Shown here piece by piece: positions 29,895 to 41,189 of a stretch of 64,000 nucleotides of DNA. Source of the stretch: Macrothele yani (lineage: Eukaryota; Arthropoda; Arachnida; Araneae; Macrothelidae); contig CM077005.1 of assembly GCA_039090855.1 (NCBI GenBank), positions 76,814,607-76,878,606 of the forward strand, written 5' to 3'. A model generated the notes under the pieces. It searched no databases and was not told the DNA's origin. It saw only the letters and a list, made by a program, of their open reading frames with translations. The translations under genes were made by a program, and so were the position numbers. Numbering within the stretch: position 1 is the first letter of the stretch; the number at the start of each line of letters is the position of its first letter.

Positions 29895-30115
29895 TGTTTC
29901 GTTTTTCGTTTGGAGGTTTAGCGACAACTGTGAGCAACTCAATGGGTTATCAGCAGTCGCCCATCCTTAATTATGGCCACTGGTTCTACGGAACGAAGAG
30001 AACCAGTGCTCTGAGACAAGCACAGCATCCATGCCTCACCGGGATTCAAACCCGGACCCATCTCGGGCGAATGGGAAGAAGCCAGCACTTAGACCACTGC
30101 GCAACCTGGGCGGTA
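29895..30115 (-). mobile_element. tRNA-derived SINE, copy 1
   Basis: Minus strand starts with a tRNA-like head: CCGCCCAGGTTGCGCAGTGG, then the GGGTTTGAATCCCGGTGAGGC T-arm/B box, and a body that contains CACTGGTTCT-type inverted words and GAGTTGCTCACAGTTGTCGC, ending in a degenerate A-rich tail (T-rich on plus near 29880). Same family as the SINE at 39167-39399, where the tail and target duplication are clear. Confidence 0.8.
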
Positions 30116-33100
30116 CAAACTATTAAAACATAATAATGAAACGCATTTAGCGTATGATATCCGTTTATTTTCGTGGTGTAGTCAGCACAAATAATCGCCA
30201 AGCTTTCGCACTCCACTGGGAGTCTTTTTCAAGGCAATGGTAGACACAAAAATGCAGAGAATTGGAACATGTAAAGAACGAAGATGATTTTTGGAAATTA
30301 CGCGAGTGACATCACGAACATATTACATGAGTTTTTATCACGTAATTATACAGTGCGCCGTGATGTGTTTCCATCTTTCAGTAACGCATGCCAAACCATT
30401 GGTAGTTCAGTAGAGACTATATCATTGCATGCCACTTTGCTGGACATGATTTCCACTGTTTCTCTGATGGCAGTCTCTTTGAAATCCGTGTAAGGGGCAA
30501 TTCTTCTTATATTATTCAATACAGGAGCGGCCGAGCAATATTTGGCGAATATTTGTTCTGACTGCAATACAAAAATAAACGGATTTCATACGCTGTATGC
30601 ATTTCATTATTATTCAACTCTGGTGTATTTAAAATAAAGCTATTAAAACACTATAAACGCCAGGTCTTGGTTTCCTCAGAATAGTCAAAAGAGAATACAA
30701 TTCTAAGCAGAACATCTTTTTTGATTTGCTTTTTAATCAAGTACAGCTTTCATATGTAAAACGGATAATTACTCTCAGAACTTAAAGCCCAAATGCGACG
30801 GAGCTTTAGGTTAACAATCTCAGCTTAATTTTTCCGCAAATCCATTTTCCTATATAAAAGATTTAAATTTTCTTCAAGTACAACAAAATTGAGAGTGAAA
30901 AGTCACGAAAAAGAATTCCAAATCCGTTTTAATGGTGTAAAATGAAAAAGTAAACAAACAAGTTAAGTTTGAACTACTCAAAATTTCTTTACTTTCTGTT
31001 TGTTGTTTACGGTGTTTATCTCAGTTATGAATCATGAAGCCCCCCGCGAGTGGTGAAAGCTTGCTGTCTGTTTACTTTATTATTTTACACTATTAAAACG
31101 GATTTATAATTCATTTTTGTGATCATTTTGGTGTAATTTACCCGATTCTTATTATCTTGAGAGTGAAGAAATGGAGGACCTAAAAAAAAATTCGATTAAC
31201 TCAAAAGAAATTGTTCAAGAACAGATAAGTAGCTTCACCTAGTGGCTAAAGTTTATTTCTTCAAAATCATATGCAGTTCTTGAAAATTATCACCGAAAAC
31301 CATTTTTTCAGAATGGTTACTTAATTAAAAAGTTCGCTACTAGCTGAATGAAAAATCATAAGGAGTGAATCATTAAAAAACTTCAGTGAATCAAAAAGGA
31401 GGTGTGGAAGTTTCTGATGGCGGTAGCAAAAATTAATGGATTTTCAGAACAAACAAATAAAATGCGCCCCCTTTCATTTTGATCGAGATTTCCTACATCC
31501 TCCTAGTCTATACAGGAGTGTGCATATTTCTCTCAGTGCGGCATGCCATTTGTCTGCAACAAGACTGATGCAAGAGTATAAACCGTTTCAAACTAATCTT
31601 TAGAAACAGATAATATGCCTTTTTGTTAGATGAAATGATGCATTTAATTCAGCTTTCCTCAAGCAACTCTCTTTAAAACATTTTTAGTTAAATATCATGC
31701 TTTAGATATGCTCAGAGGAATGAATTTGTCCTTATATCCACTGCCTTCTGACTCCTTTTGCATGGGTTAATTCCATCTGTTCTCGAAACATCATGCACTC
31801 GCTTTGAAAAAGTTTTATCTGCATTCATCGTACATCCATGAACTCACACACACATACGCAAACGCGAATTCTGAGAATTTCTCGGCTAGAAAAAAGTAAA
31901 AATTTCAGAAAAGATATTGAAGTGCATGGGTTGAGAACAAATGCCTCTGAATGACAACGAACGCCTACGCAGTATTGAATACCATCTTGAGTACTTTATC
32001 CTTTCTGAAACATAAGAGCTGTGGTTTGAATAGCGAAAGTCGTTAAGAGCAGAAAATTTAAGTGGCATTCTCCAGTATAGTGTGTGAGAGATTCTATATT
32101 AATTCTGCATTGTTACGTACTGAGCGCCATTAAGGTATTATCCTGCAGGTTGTAATAGAAATAACTTGCTAAACTACCCGGCATAGTCAGGAAAAAAGTT
32201 AAAATTTAAACAAAATAAACTGTCCTCCTGCCATTTTTGCTGCGAAATATTTATATGAAAAATTTCTTTTGTCTTGTCATTTGGTGAGAGGCAATAGGTT
32301 TTCTCCAGTCCAACTCGCACAACATAGAGTTGGACCTGTGAAAACCAAAGACTCTCCTGTTTATGCTCACTACTTTAAGTGACTGTGTAACGTATGCCCT
32401 AATTTGACTTTCCTTTTCGGTTCCTGTACTCTTATGTAAATTTTGGGCATTTCTGATTTTAACGCTACATTTTCTCTCTCGCTGAATGTTGGTTTGGCAA
32501 CTTGACCACAGGTCATCAACTTTTTCTTTTTTTCTTATGTCGTCAATTTTTTAGGTCAAACGTGAATGACGTATGTGATTGGGTTAGATAAGAGTTTACG
32601 ATTGTATCAGAGCTCTGGTGAGGATTAGATTAGTAGTCTCGTTAGAAATCGGCGAGAGCGTGAGATCGTCGTAATTGCTTTGAAGGGATATTGCTGAGAG
32701 AACTCAGACTACTTTAATGTTATGCGATTAGGATCTGGTCTTATACTATTTGATTAATTCTTTCACGTTGAATATTACGATTATCTTATCACTGAAGCTA
32801 CATTGTTGTCGATTCGTAAGACTTTAAGAATATTGCACTCGGACATTGAAGCAAACGATTATTTGAGTACCAAGTTGGAATTATACTTCACATGTGATAT
32901 TGTGCTGAACATTTAAAGTGCCTAAAGTGGACCTAATAAAGAAGTTGATTTCTCTAAGTACAAGACTTTTTATTTACTTGTCCATTAGTGCCATTTGATG
33001 CCTGGTTAGGTGATTAATATGTTTATGTAAGCTATCCGGAACACCAAGTTTAGCTTTACTGTGAAGCCAGGTTCTGAAGTAGCATTTACGTTTAAGTCAA

Positions 33101-34150
33101 GAAATGTTTTACAGTAAATTAATGTAACAATTTGATGTAATACAAACAATCACCAATTTTTACACAACCATTTAAACACTAAAAACCGCAGCCTGGTTTA
33201 TTGTCACTGAATATGCGAACTAAAAAAACAATTATATCTGCAGCAGTAATAGGGAATGCGTAGAATGAAAATGATTTATCCATTGGAATAACTAATTGCT
33301 AAGGCTGTTTCTAAGAGGTACGATTGAATCCTTTACACAAAATCCTACGCTATTCATAATTCTGGTGGACCAGGATTTTTGAGGAACATTACTAGAGTTT
33401 CAATCTTTTAAACTAAGGCTGTGCATTGAAAATCCAGGTTCTCAAAAGAACTGAGAAACTCGGTAGAATAAAATGCCATGTAATTGTTTATAACCAGCAT
33501 ATCAATGGATGTATGTAGATGTTCCCCATTTTTTCTCTTTAAGTTTATATGTTTTTAAATTTAACTATGCGTCTGACCTAACGCTCTAAAAAGGACTGTC
33601 TTTCTTTAATGTAGAGTCACAATTTCCAGAGAAAGGACAGAGTTAGGCCAAAGCTGGAGATCTGGTTGATGTATGGGGTTCTGTTATCATTCCCATCGAT
33701 CAACCAGGACTCCACCCCAGACTTAACATAGGGATTAACCAACAGGCCGAACCTGTGATTACTTGGCAGCAGGGGTTTCAAAACAACTAATTGGCAGCAG
33801 GCGCCTGTATAGGAAGATATTCGTGGTTCTTTTAATCCTCTAACGACCATAACGCCCAAACCGCCCGTACATACAAACGACCATAGCCACCCGAAACGCC
33901 TATCTAGAGTGAGTCAGATTTCCTGCTCTTACGTGTTCTTTAAATTTGCACAACCAATGAGGCATCAGCAGGAATCACCGTTAGTCACTATTGTTGTTAC
34001 TAAACAAAGAAGTGAAACAACAGACAGTTTCGGGCGTTATGGTATTTAGAGTGATGCTAGATTTTAGAGTCATGGTCGTTAAAGGGTTAATAGATATGGG
34101 CATTTAGCGAAACCATACCTTGTAACTAATCTACGAGTTTTATTAGATTA
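30116..34150. other. Long unassigned AT-rich region
   Basis: About 4 kb without a gene or repeat I can assign. Open frames are few and short (30346-30567 minus; 31886-32068 minus) and carry no family motif. A phrase AGCTTTCGCACTCCACTGGG with GTCTTTTTCAAGGC at 30208-30237 looks like a retroelement terminal sequence but nothing coding accompanies it. Confidence 0.5.
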
Positions 34151-34249
34151 AGAATTACTATGCAACGAGGCCGTTTCGAGGCTTATGATGAAACAACCCC
34201 CGAAGGCACAGCAGCTGAAAGCAAAATTAAACTGAATGGACAAAATATT

Positions 34250-35440
34250 ATATACAGCAACATACAATAACGTGTTTCTCCGCATTCTGCTCTCACAGCA
34301 CTAAGGAGTTGCCGCCCATGAAGCAAAGGTTGCTTGTCGTACAGCATCCACAGTTGCTGGTGGGGGTTGACGAGTTCGAACAGACCTTTTCTATTCGTCC
34401 CACAAATTCTCAATGGAGTTTATCTCCGGCGATCGAGGGGTTATTCAAGTGTGGTAAACTTACTTTAATGCTCCGGGAACCAATTGGTCGCGGCTCGGGA
34501 AGTATGCGGTGTTGCGTTTTCATGTTGAAAGATGACGTTCGTCATGGAGCGGAAAGGAAAGCGTTATGAATAGGTGTTGATGGTCGAAGAGGGTGTTCAT
34601 ATATTTTGTTCCTGTGAAAGAGGTCGCGACGGATACGGGGAGCACCAAGGAACCCCATGTAAGGGCACCCCTAACAGTTACACCGCCTCCACCTGCCTGG
34701 ATGACACCAACTTGGCAAACTCTGTTCTTTGCATCTTGTGGTTTATACCACAAACTCTCATCGGCGTGATAGAGTTGAAACCGTGATTCGTGACACCAAA
34801 TGATGTATTTCCAATTCTCCGCACTCCAGTTACGATAGGCCTTTGCCAACTGGAGGTAATAATATTCTGGTGCCTTGCATTCAACAACGGAATACGATGT
34901 CGACGTCGACTGCTATTACCTGTACTTGTGACACCAAATGGTGTGATTCGTGACGCCAAATGATGTATTTCCCATTCTCCGTCCTCCAGTTGCGATATGT
35001 CTTTGCAAACTGGAGGTAATAATAGTTTGGTGCCTTGCAGTCAACAACGGAATACGGCATCGACGTCGACTGCTATAGCCTGTATTTTCCATGGCTCGAC
35101 AAAGAGTCTTTGTGCATAAGTTTGTGGAAGTGCCTTCATTAAGTTCCAACGTCATCTGCTCCATGTAGATATAAGATTCCCTGTAACGTTGCACGGCAGC
35201 CTGCACTCAACTCGAGAGTCAATCGAACGTTTACGCCCACATTTCCTACGTTTGCTGCAGGTTTTGCTGTATTTACGCAGCTTTGTTATACATGTATGAC
35301 GGTCTGATCTGGAAATCCTAACAGTTTAGCAGTTGCGATAACAGAACAATCGGCTTTCCTCGCAACTACTATCTGGCCACAGTCAAACTCACTTACGTAG
35401 CTGCCTTCACCCATGATTACTTTACCTTGGCTGGTTTCCA
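34250..35440 (-). pseudogene. Tc1-like transposase pseudogene (family G)
   Basis: Minus strand: VSEFDCGQIVVARKADCSV and ATAKLLGFPDQTV (HTH, 35.39-35.29 kb), SSRRRCRIPLL-ARHQ (linker, 35.06 kb), WSAENWKYIIWCHESRFQLYHADESLWY (34.83-34.74 kb; DES is HES, first Asp lost), VIQAGGGGVTVRGALTW, FQHENATPHTSR at about 34.53 kb (second Asp to Glu) and SIENLWDE then TAG near 34.41 kb (third Glu kept). Two of three catalytic residues are changed and frames shift repeatedly. Confidence 0.75.
34783..35102. repeat. 160-bp tandem duplication within Tc1-G
   Basis: GTGATTCGTGACACCAAATG at 34783 returns at 34943 with one change, and CGACGTCGACTGCTAT at 34901 returns at 35061: constant offset 160 bp. The two halves differ at roughly one base in ten by eye. 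It doubles the stretch encoding the end of the linker and start of the catalytic domain. Confidence 0.85.
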
Positions 35441-35811
35441 ATGCGTAGAGACTTACTCTATTTATAGCCATTACCAGTTTCAGAGTTCTACGTGTGACTG
35501 GACGCGATACTTCTACTTTACATTTTGTTATACAGGTGTATATAATAATTTGTTCATTTAGTTTACATACACAGTCGTATAAGGATAATATGACCATCCT
35601 TGGAATCACTATACCCGTCCAGGCGAGTCACAGAGTGCACGTGACAAAGTCGACGACCCCACGGTGATAAAGGCTGCCGGCCAGTACAGATGAGCCATAG
35701 TGCATTACGTAAGAACAGTGGGGAGAGGTAGTGATTTGACGGACGTTTAAAAAGGAAAGACCTTCAGCTACCGCGCCATGGGTGGAAGCATCGTAGAAAC
35801 AGAAGACTTTG

Positions 35812-35932
35812 TGTCCTGTAATGTTTTGATCACGTTATCCTCTGTATTCCGTTATAATGCTGTACAAATTTCGTTGGCATCAGACGTCTTCTTCTTGGTG
35901 TTCTGTTTTCACTTTCCGCCAGTGTATATGTA
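35812..35932 (+). mobile_element. Tc1 family B right-end fragment
   Basis: TAATGTTTTGATCACGTTAT through CACTTTCCGCCAGTGTATA matches the last 120 bp of family B copy 2 (24.2-24.31 kb) almost base for base, including the right inverted repeat. No transposase precedes it. It is either a deletion remnant or a non-autonomous derivative whose left end I cannot find. Confidence 0.85.
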
Positions 35933-37500
35933 AAAATAAAGGCAAATAAAAATGGTAATATTTAATTATCAAAGGTTTGGGTAGGATACTGCTGTTTGTG
36001 TTATTGGAATACTTTTAATACTTCTGGGAACAAAGATATAAATTACTCTACTCCCAGGAAGTGCTTACTAGTATTGTGGGTTGCTCTGAAAACTCGTTGC
36101 GGTTTTTTCAACATAATACTTCTCGAGTGTTGGTGGATTTTCATATGGAACCACCTTACTTTTTAGTTACCAGGAAGGTTCTATAGTTGGCCGCTAAGTA
36201 GCGTTGCGACGGGTACACCCTTCATTTGCACTTGGATTTCCTGGAGTGTATAGTGCTCTTTCTGCTGCAATAGTTTGGTAAGTTGTAATTTTATTTTGCA
36301 TCTTTTATTTTTTATTTTTCTTTATTTGAGTACTTTATCAGCCTCTTTAGAAGTTTGATTTTCGTTTAGGGAGTGCTTTTATTTTTTTCCGCGGGTCATT
36401 TGGTCCACGTGTTGGGTTCCTTTTTTGCATGTAACCCAGTTTTTGTCACAAGTCCAATGCACTATAGGCCTTCCTTCTGGTATTTGACTGAGTAGAATAA
36501 TATTTTTGTAAATAGTTTACCTTGCACTATCATTTATTTATCATTTATTTTTATTATTTTGATTGTTCTATATCATTTTAGAAGTGGTGTGCATATTCTT
36601 TAATTCTACGTGTGCCCTAAGCTTAACTTCTTTAGTAATTTTTATTTGTGTCTTAGGCTTCTCTCTTCCTTCTCTGAGGTTTGCACCTTGGTTCTATGAA
36701 TTCCATCTTTCATATTACCACAGTGCTTTAATACTCGTGCAACATTAGCTAGTGTATTTTTTTAAATATATTTTTTCAATATTTCAAAGTTTCAGGACAA
36801 ATGTTACTGTATATGTATACCTTTTCTTTAGGCTAAGCTATTCCCTTTTCATCAGTAAATTAATTTCTTCTCTTGTTTTGGGTTGTAAGGGGTGTCTGTC
36901 CTCCTTCTAAAAGTGTAGTTTGCTAGAATTCTCTTGGACTGGTTATTTTGAATGTGCGTTGGGCAATGTGGTTTAGTTTGCTGATGTTTGAGTTATTTCT
37001 CCCTTTTAACATTTGTTTTAAGTTAAAAATTTAATTTGTCCTTGTAGCAAACTAAATTAGCAGAAACCCACACTTTTCTGGTCTTTGTAGGTGAGAGATT
37101 TTCTTCATGCTTGCCGCTGACGAAGCCATAAGAGAATCTGTCATTGGTCTGCAATCCCTATATTCTTCTGGTTTTCTTAAAATTGGTTTTGGTTTTTTGT
37201 TTTTTGTTTGCTCCGTGGCTCGTTTGCTTTGGAGGTTTTGAGAATATTTTCTTTTCTGCTTCGTTCTCGGTTTTAATTTGTTTTACAGTATTATCTTTTT
37301 TGTAAAATTTGTTTTTCTTGCTTCGTTTTTAGCTTTATTTTTGTGTTCTGTTTTGTTCATTATTTTATGCAGCCTTTGGCGCTTTAGAATTTCAGAGTTG
37401 TTTTTTGTTTGGTGCTTTTGTTGGTCTTTCAACTATTATACTTATAAATACCGTGGTCCAAAACAAAAGTGATGCAGCAAGTGGCGCGGACTTCGAGGCG
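35933..37500. other. Unassigned T-rich region
   Basis: T-rich; forward open frames at 36563-36748 and 37278-37472 consist of Phe/Leu/Ser/Ile runs expected from poly-T-rich DNA. A retroelement tail is possible but no coding domain supports it. Confidence 0.45.
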
Positions 37501-37656
37501 CTGATAGTAAGTATGATTACCCCGAACAGCAATACAGCTCACACAACGAGCCCTGATAGTAAGTGTGATTACCCCGAACAGTAATACAGCTCACACAACG
37601 AGCCCTGATAGTAAGTGTGATTACCCCGAACAGCAATACAGCTCACACAACGAGCC
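37501..37656. repeat. 52-bp x3 tandem repeat
   Basis: Units start CTGATAGTAAGTGTGATTAC at 37501, 37553 and 37605, each followed by CCCGAACAGYAATACAGCTC and ACACAACGAGCC. Units differ by one or two bases. No spacers, so not a CRISPR. Confidence 0.95.
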
Positions 37657-37769
37657 CTGATGCTGTTTACAAGGCTGCGTGAATTTGATGTAATTAATGC
37701 CATTCCACCGTGAAGGTGCGTCTCATCCTAGGAAGGTTCTGAAATTGGTTTGCTTGTTTGCAATTGCTC

Positions 37770-37835
37770 TTTCCAGGACTATTGGGTTCAGGTCTGGAGA
37801 TCTCGCGGGTCACTCCATCCTGTGATTATCCTCAC
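37770..37835 (-). pseudogene. Tc1-like transposase scrap (third catalytic block)
   Basis: Minus strand reads RME, stop, PARSPDLNPI, the block around the third catalytic residue of Tc1 transposases. Only about 20 codons are recognisable. It lies 30 bp before Tc1-C copy 3 and belongs to another family (DLNPI, not DMSAI). Confidence 0.5.
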
Positions 37836-37865
37836 TCTCCAGATATTCGTTGACCAGGAGATCTA

Positions 37866-38859
37866 CACTGCTGGCCACCCAAAATGCAACACCAAGAAGG
37901 CGTTCGATTGGCCTGAAATTCGCAGCATGCGTCGCCCGCGAGAGAACATGCAAACGATTAGCATTGCAGGGCATATTCAAATCATGTGCGTCCGGCATAC
38001 CACCGAGAAGAAGCACTATAAGAAGGGTACACAGAAGGTGGGGTGTAAGTAGTGGAAGTGTGTTGTGCTGCCGGAACTGTGCGTGAGAAGCTTCCTGATG
38101 CCTCGTCGCAGAATGCGACTGTCGATTAAGCACGTTTTGGAGTCCGACAGAGGACGAATAGTGGCTTATCGCGACAGCGGTTTATCGTACGGAGACTTCG
38201 GCGCCCGTATGGGACGACATCCAGCCACAGTGGGGCGAGTATGTATTCGGTGGGTGCAGGAGGAACGGACGGACCGAGGTGAACGATTACCGCAACCGCG
38301 GCACACCACTGAACGAGAGGACCGGCATGTTGTGCGGTGGGCATTGACGGCTAGCACCGCTATATCACGAACGTTAGCGCAGGAATTAGGGTGTGTTGCG
38401 AAACAACCTGTGTCAGCACGTACCGTTCGACGTCGTCTGCAGGAACGGAGACTTGTCGCACGGCGCCCGTTGTTCCGATTACCATTGACGTTACACCACA
38501 GGCGAGTGCGGCGGCAGTGGGCCGTTGAACACCGCCCCTGGACTACGAAATGGCACGATATTGTCTACTCCGACGAATTCCGCTTCTGCCTGCAACACCA
38601 CGATGGTGCGATCCGCGTGTGGCAGCACCGCGGCGAGAGACTGTATGACGCATGCATTATGCATTGCCATACCGGTCCGTCGCCTGGCGTTATGGTTTGG
38701 GGCGCATTTGGACATGACACCCGCGCCCCTCTGGTACGCATCCCCGGTACACTCAACAGACACCGCTACATCTCCGACGTTTTGGAGTCTGTAGTGCTCC
38801 CTTACCTGCAGGACCTGCCAGCGGCCACGTTTCAACAGGACAATGCGTGCCCGCACGTG
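37866..38859 (+). mobile_element. Tc1-like transposon, family C, copy 3, 3'-truncated
   Basis: Left end CACTGCTGGCCACCCAAAAT after TA at 37864-37865. Colinear with copy 1 until CCGCACGTG at 38859, where LINE ORF1 sequence starts. The right third and right inverted repeat are absent and do not resume after the LINE, so this is a truncation, not a simple insertion. Confidence 0.88.
38098..38859 (+). pseudogene. Tc1-like transposase, truncated (family C, copy 3)
   Basis: ATG at 38098 (MPRRRMRLSIKHVLESDRGR). Uninterrupted frame of 254 codons: HTH domain SDRGRIVAYRDSGLSYGDFG, linker TEREDRHVVRWAL, second HTH RTVRRRLQERRLVARR, catalytic YSDEFRFCLQHHDGAIRVW (DES changed to DEF), PGVMVWGAFGHD, FQQDNACPHV. 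It then runs into LINE sequence for another 20 codons and stops. The third catalytic block is lost. It is the best family C frame and shows the ATG lost in copy 1. Confidence 0.9.
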
Positions 38860-38865
38860 AACATC

Positions 38866-39158
38866 TCATCCCTTCGCCTAAACATTTCATCCCTTCGCCT
38901 CTTTCCAAGCGACCGGTGAACATCACGTTCTATCTTGTTCAACAGGAAGTGCCTGATACTGCACTTCTTCTCCTTGTCTGTCATGTATGTAAAATTGTTG
39001 GCAAGGTTCGTCGCCTCCCTGACTCTCCCCGCGGAACTCGATTTGCACATGCCATAAGACCTCGGCGTCAGTTATTGGTCGTCTTTCCCACTGAGAAAGC
39101 CTTGGCGGATTGTCCTACAGAAGCTACTGTTGAAATTGGCGCACCAACGTACAGTTTT

Positions 39159-39190
<32 letters not shown>

Positions 39191-40479
39191 GATTGGAGGT
39201 TTAACGACCACCGTGAGCAACTCAATGGGCTATAAGCAGTCGCCCGTCCCTAATTTAGGGTCACTGGTTCCAGGGAAGGGAAAGAGCCAGTGCCGTAAGA
39301 CAAACACAACATCCATGCCTCACCGGGATTCGAACCCGGACCCCTCACGGACGAATGATCAGAGGCCAGCGCCTTAGACCACTGCGCCACCGGGGCGGCT
39401 TTAAGGTTTTCATCACTCATTATTGTACACACTGTTTAACACAGGATCATACCACTGCCTCCTGTGAACACTTTCGACGTAGACGTTCATCAAGTTCGCA
39501 ACCCACTGCTGACCACATTGACCTTTCTACTATCCCCTCTACCGGTAGTTTGTCTGACGTGACCTCTTTGGTTCTTCGTCAGACGAACATTTCAGTCACG
39601 GACAATGCTGCCTTTCCTCCTCTCCCGACCCGTACGATTGTGCATCCACCTTCAAGATTGGCAGAGATGTCTTCTACTACAGATGTGTCTACAGCGGAGT
39701 GTTCCGATACGGATGAGTTGAGTGGTGGTTTGGCAGATCGGCCGTCTGGCTCTTCTCCTAGCCTCTGGGATATCGGATCTCCAATTACAACCTTGTCTAC
39801 AATACCCTTGTTGCCACGTCTTCCTGCAGCCTCGGCTGTTGTAACAGTCTTCACAAAGGCTGATCTGGTACGTATTGCTTCCTCAGCGACGTTGGTTTTC
39901 TCGTCTCCTGATTCGGGAGGTGAGCCTGATCCACTAATGGATACATCCGCCTCAGCATCTTCTTCGAAGCGTATTGGAACTCCCAAAGGGGGTGTAAAAC
40001 AGAAAAAGTTAAAACAACTATCTGTGCCTTTTTCTGAGGATTCATCTAGTGTCCCCGGTGTTTCTGGTTCCGGTGTTTCTCCACCTGATGATTCTTCAAA
40101 CAGTATGCTTCTCCGCTCAGGTCCTGTTAATCCTCTCTCTGATGCTGAGGTTCTACAGGCCATTGATACGTTTCCTCCAGTTCCTGGACCACTGTCCAGA
40201 CAGCAACTTTTACGTTTTTCTCAACCTGCACCTACGATTGTTTGTTCTGAAGAATTCCTCCATTCACCTGATCTGGGCCTGTTTGCAGCGGTAACGCAAT
40301 TCGAAGCTTATGTGTCATTTTTTAAATCTCTGAGTGCCACCGATCCTCGGTATCAGCCTTTTTTGAGACGTTACACGCGCCGTGTCGCCTCCTTAAAGGA
40401 GCTCGCTGAGAAGCATATTTTCCTCTTGCCGATGACTTTTAACTCACTTCCCCAAACCAATCACTTTTTGTTCTCTTAA
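38866..40479 (+). pseudogene. LINE ORF1, split by a SINE, otherwise open
   Basis: From 38866 the frame is open to the SINE at 39167; after the SINE and its duplicated target the same protein resumes and stays open to TAA 40477-40479. Blocks: RPVNITFYLVQQEV, VCKIVGKVRRLPDSPRG, IRPRRQLLVVFPTE (RRM-like fold in such ORF1s), CCHC knuckle CTHCLTQDHTTASC followed by RRRRSSSS, a long Ser/Pro-rich region, KQKKLKQL, and a C-terminal LFAAVTQFEAYVSFFKSL with FLRRYTRRVASLKELAEK, likely helical. N-terminus missing. Confidence 0.85.
39167..39399 (-). mobile_element. tRNA-derived SINE, copy 2, with target duplication
   Basis: Inserted in LINE ORF1. Minus strand: tRNA-like head GCCGCCCCGGTGGCGCAGTG at 39399, B box GGGTTCGAATCCCGG, body, and an A-tail (T-run 39167-39190 on plus). 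The 11-bp TTTAAGGTTTT stands on both sides (39156-39166 and 39400-39410). It is a textbook LINE-mobilised SINE insertion. The head resembles a Leu/Ser-type tRNA with a long variable region. Confidence 0.95.
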
Positions 40480-40485
40480 TGCTAG

Positions 40486-40511
40486 GGATTTGCGAACCCG
40501 TTCGCAAATCC
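40486..40511. other. Perfect 12-bp hairpin just after ORF1 stop
   Basis: GGATTTGCGAAC (40486-40497), CC, GTTCGCAAATCC (40500-40511), seven bases after the ORF1 TAA. Arms match perfectly. In RNA this would be a strong stem at the start of the 3' region. ORF1-LINE copy 1 does not show it. Confidence 0.85.
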
Positions 40512-40566
40512 TCTGGTGTTGGTAGACTTAGTGCCTGTTGATTCTGATGTTTTCCATGTATTTTAA

Positions 40567-40690
40567 ATTTGCTATATTGTGTGTTTTTACTGTGTTTCAA
40601 AAGTAATGTATTTTCAATTTGCTATATTGTGTGTTTTTACTGTGTTTCAAAAGTAATGTATTTTCAATTTGCTATAATTGTGTGTTTATC
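40567..40690. repeat. 50-bp tandem repeat (about 2.3 units)
   Basis: ATTTGCTATATTGTGTGTTT begins units at 40567, 40617 and 40667; the first two are almost identical over 50 bp and the third is partial. It lies in the tail of the ORF1-LINE. Confidence 0.9.
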
Positions 40691-41189
40691 GGTCTCGTTT
40701 CTTGTGTAAGCTCCCCAGTATCTCTTTATCATTATTTTATCTGTTGTTTCCGGAATTTGTGCTTTGTTTTTAAAATTTCCTGTACTTGTGCCTTGCTTTT
40801 AAAATTTCCTATACTAGTGAGTTTTTGCTGTGTTAGTGCTTTCCTTGATCGCGGATTAATATAGTGGTACATTTGGTACCTTTGTTAATTTTATAAAGTT
40901 GATGAGTTACTCAATAATGTTTTGAGCTTTAACCACATTTAAGTTCCGTTCGGATGATTTATGATGGCATAGAATATTTCATATACTTGTGCACATGTGT
41001 TATTCATATCGTTTGACATGCCGATATGCCATTCATTGTTCGTGTGCATATTAATTTCCTTTCTGTGTAACTTTGTGCTGCATCGTGCATATACATACAT
41101 TGTCGCACTTTTGTTTTCTGTACTGCAACTTTCAATGAATCTCCTATGTTTGTATTTCGTTATAGCGATAAACTGGGTACCACTATGGT

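Larger units (their letters stand above)
34160..35610 (-). mobile_element. Tc1-like transposon, family G, decayed
   Basis: Minus-strand transposase blocks from about 35.4 to 34.2 kb define the element. I could not pair its inverted repeats; both limits are approximate. It contains an internal 160-bp tandem duplication. Single copy in this window. Confidence 0.65.
38860..41180 (+). mobile_element. L1/Tx1-type LINE, ORF1-only copy 2, 5'-truncated
   Basis: Starts inside ORF1 against the Tc1-C breakpoint with a small 21-bp duplication (CATCTCATCCCTTCGCCTAA and CATTTCATCCCTTCGCCT). After the ORF1 stop (40479) comes a perfect hairpin, a 50-bp tandem repeat and an AT-rich tail, with no endonuclease or RT before an opposite-strand RTE begins at 41.2 kb. 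Same layout as copy 1. The 3' limit is approximate. Confidence 0.65.

Noticed and set aside
37501..37656. CRISPR-like array
   Set aside because: Units are contiguous 52-bp repeats with no unique spacers, and the setting is an animal genome.
39579..40163. 194-codon minus frame opposite ORF1
   Set aside because: Shadow of the Ser-rich ORF1 coding strand, where Ser/Thr/Pro codons give an open complement.
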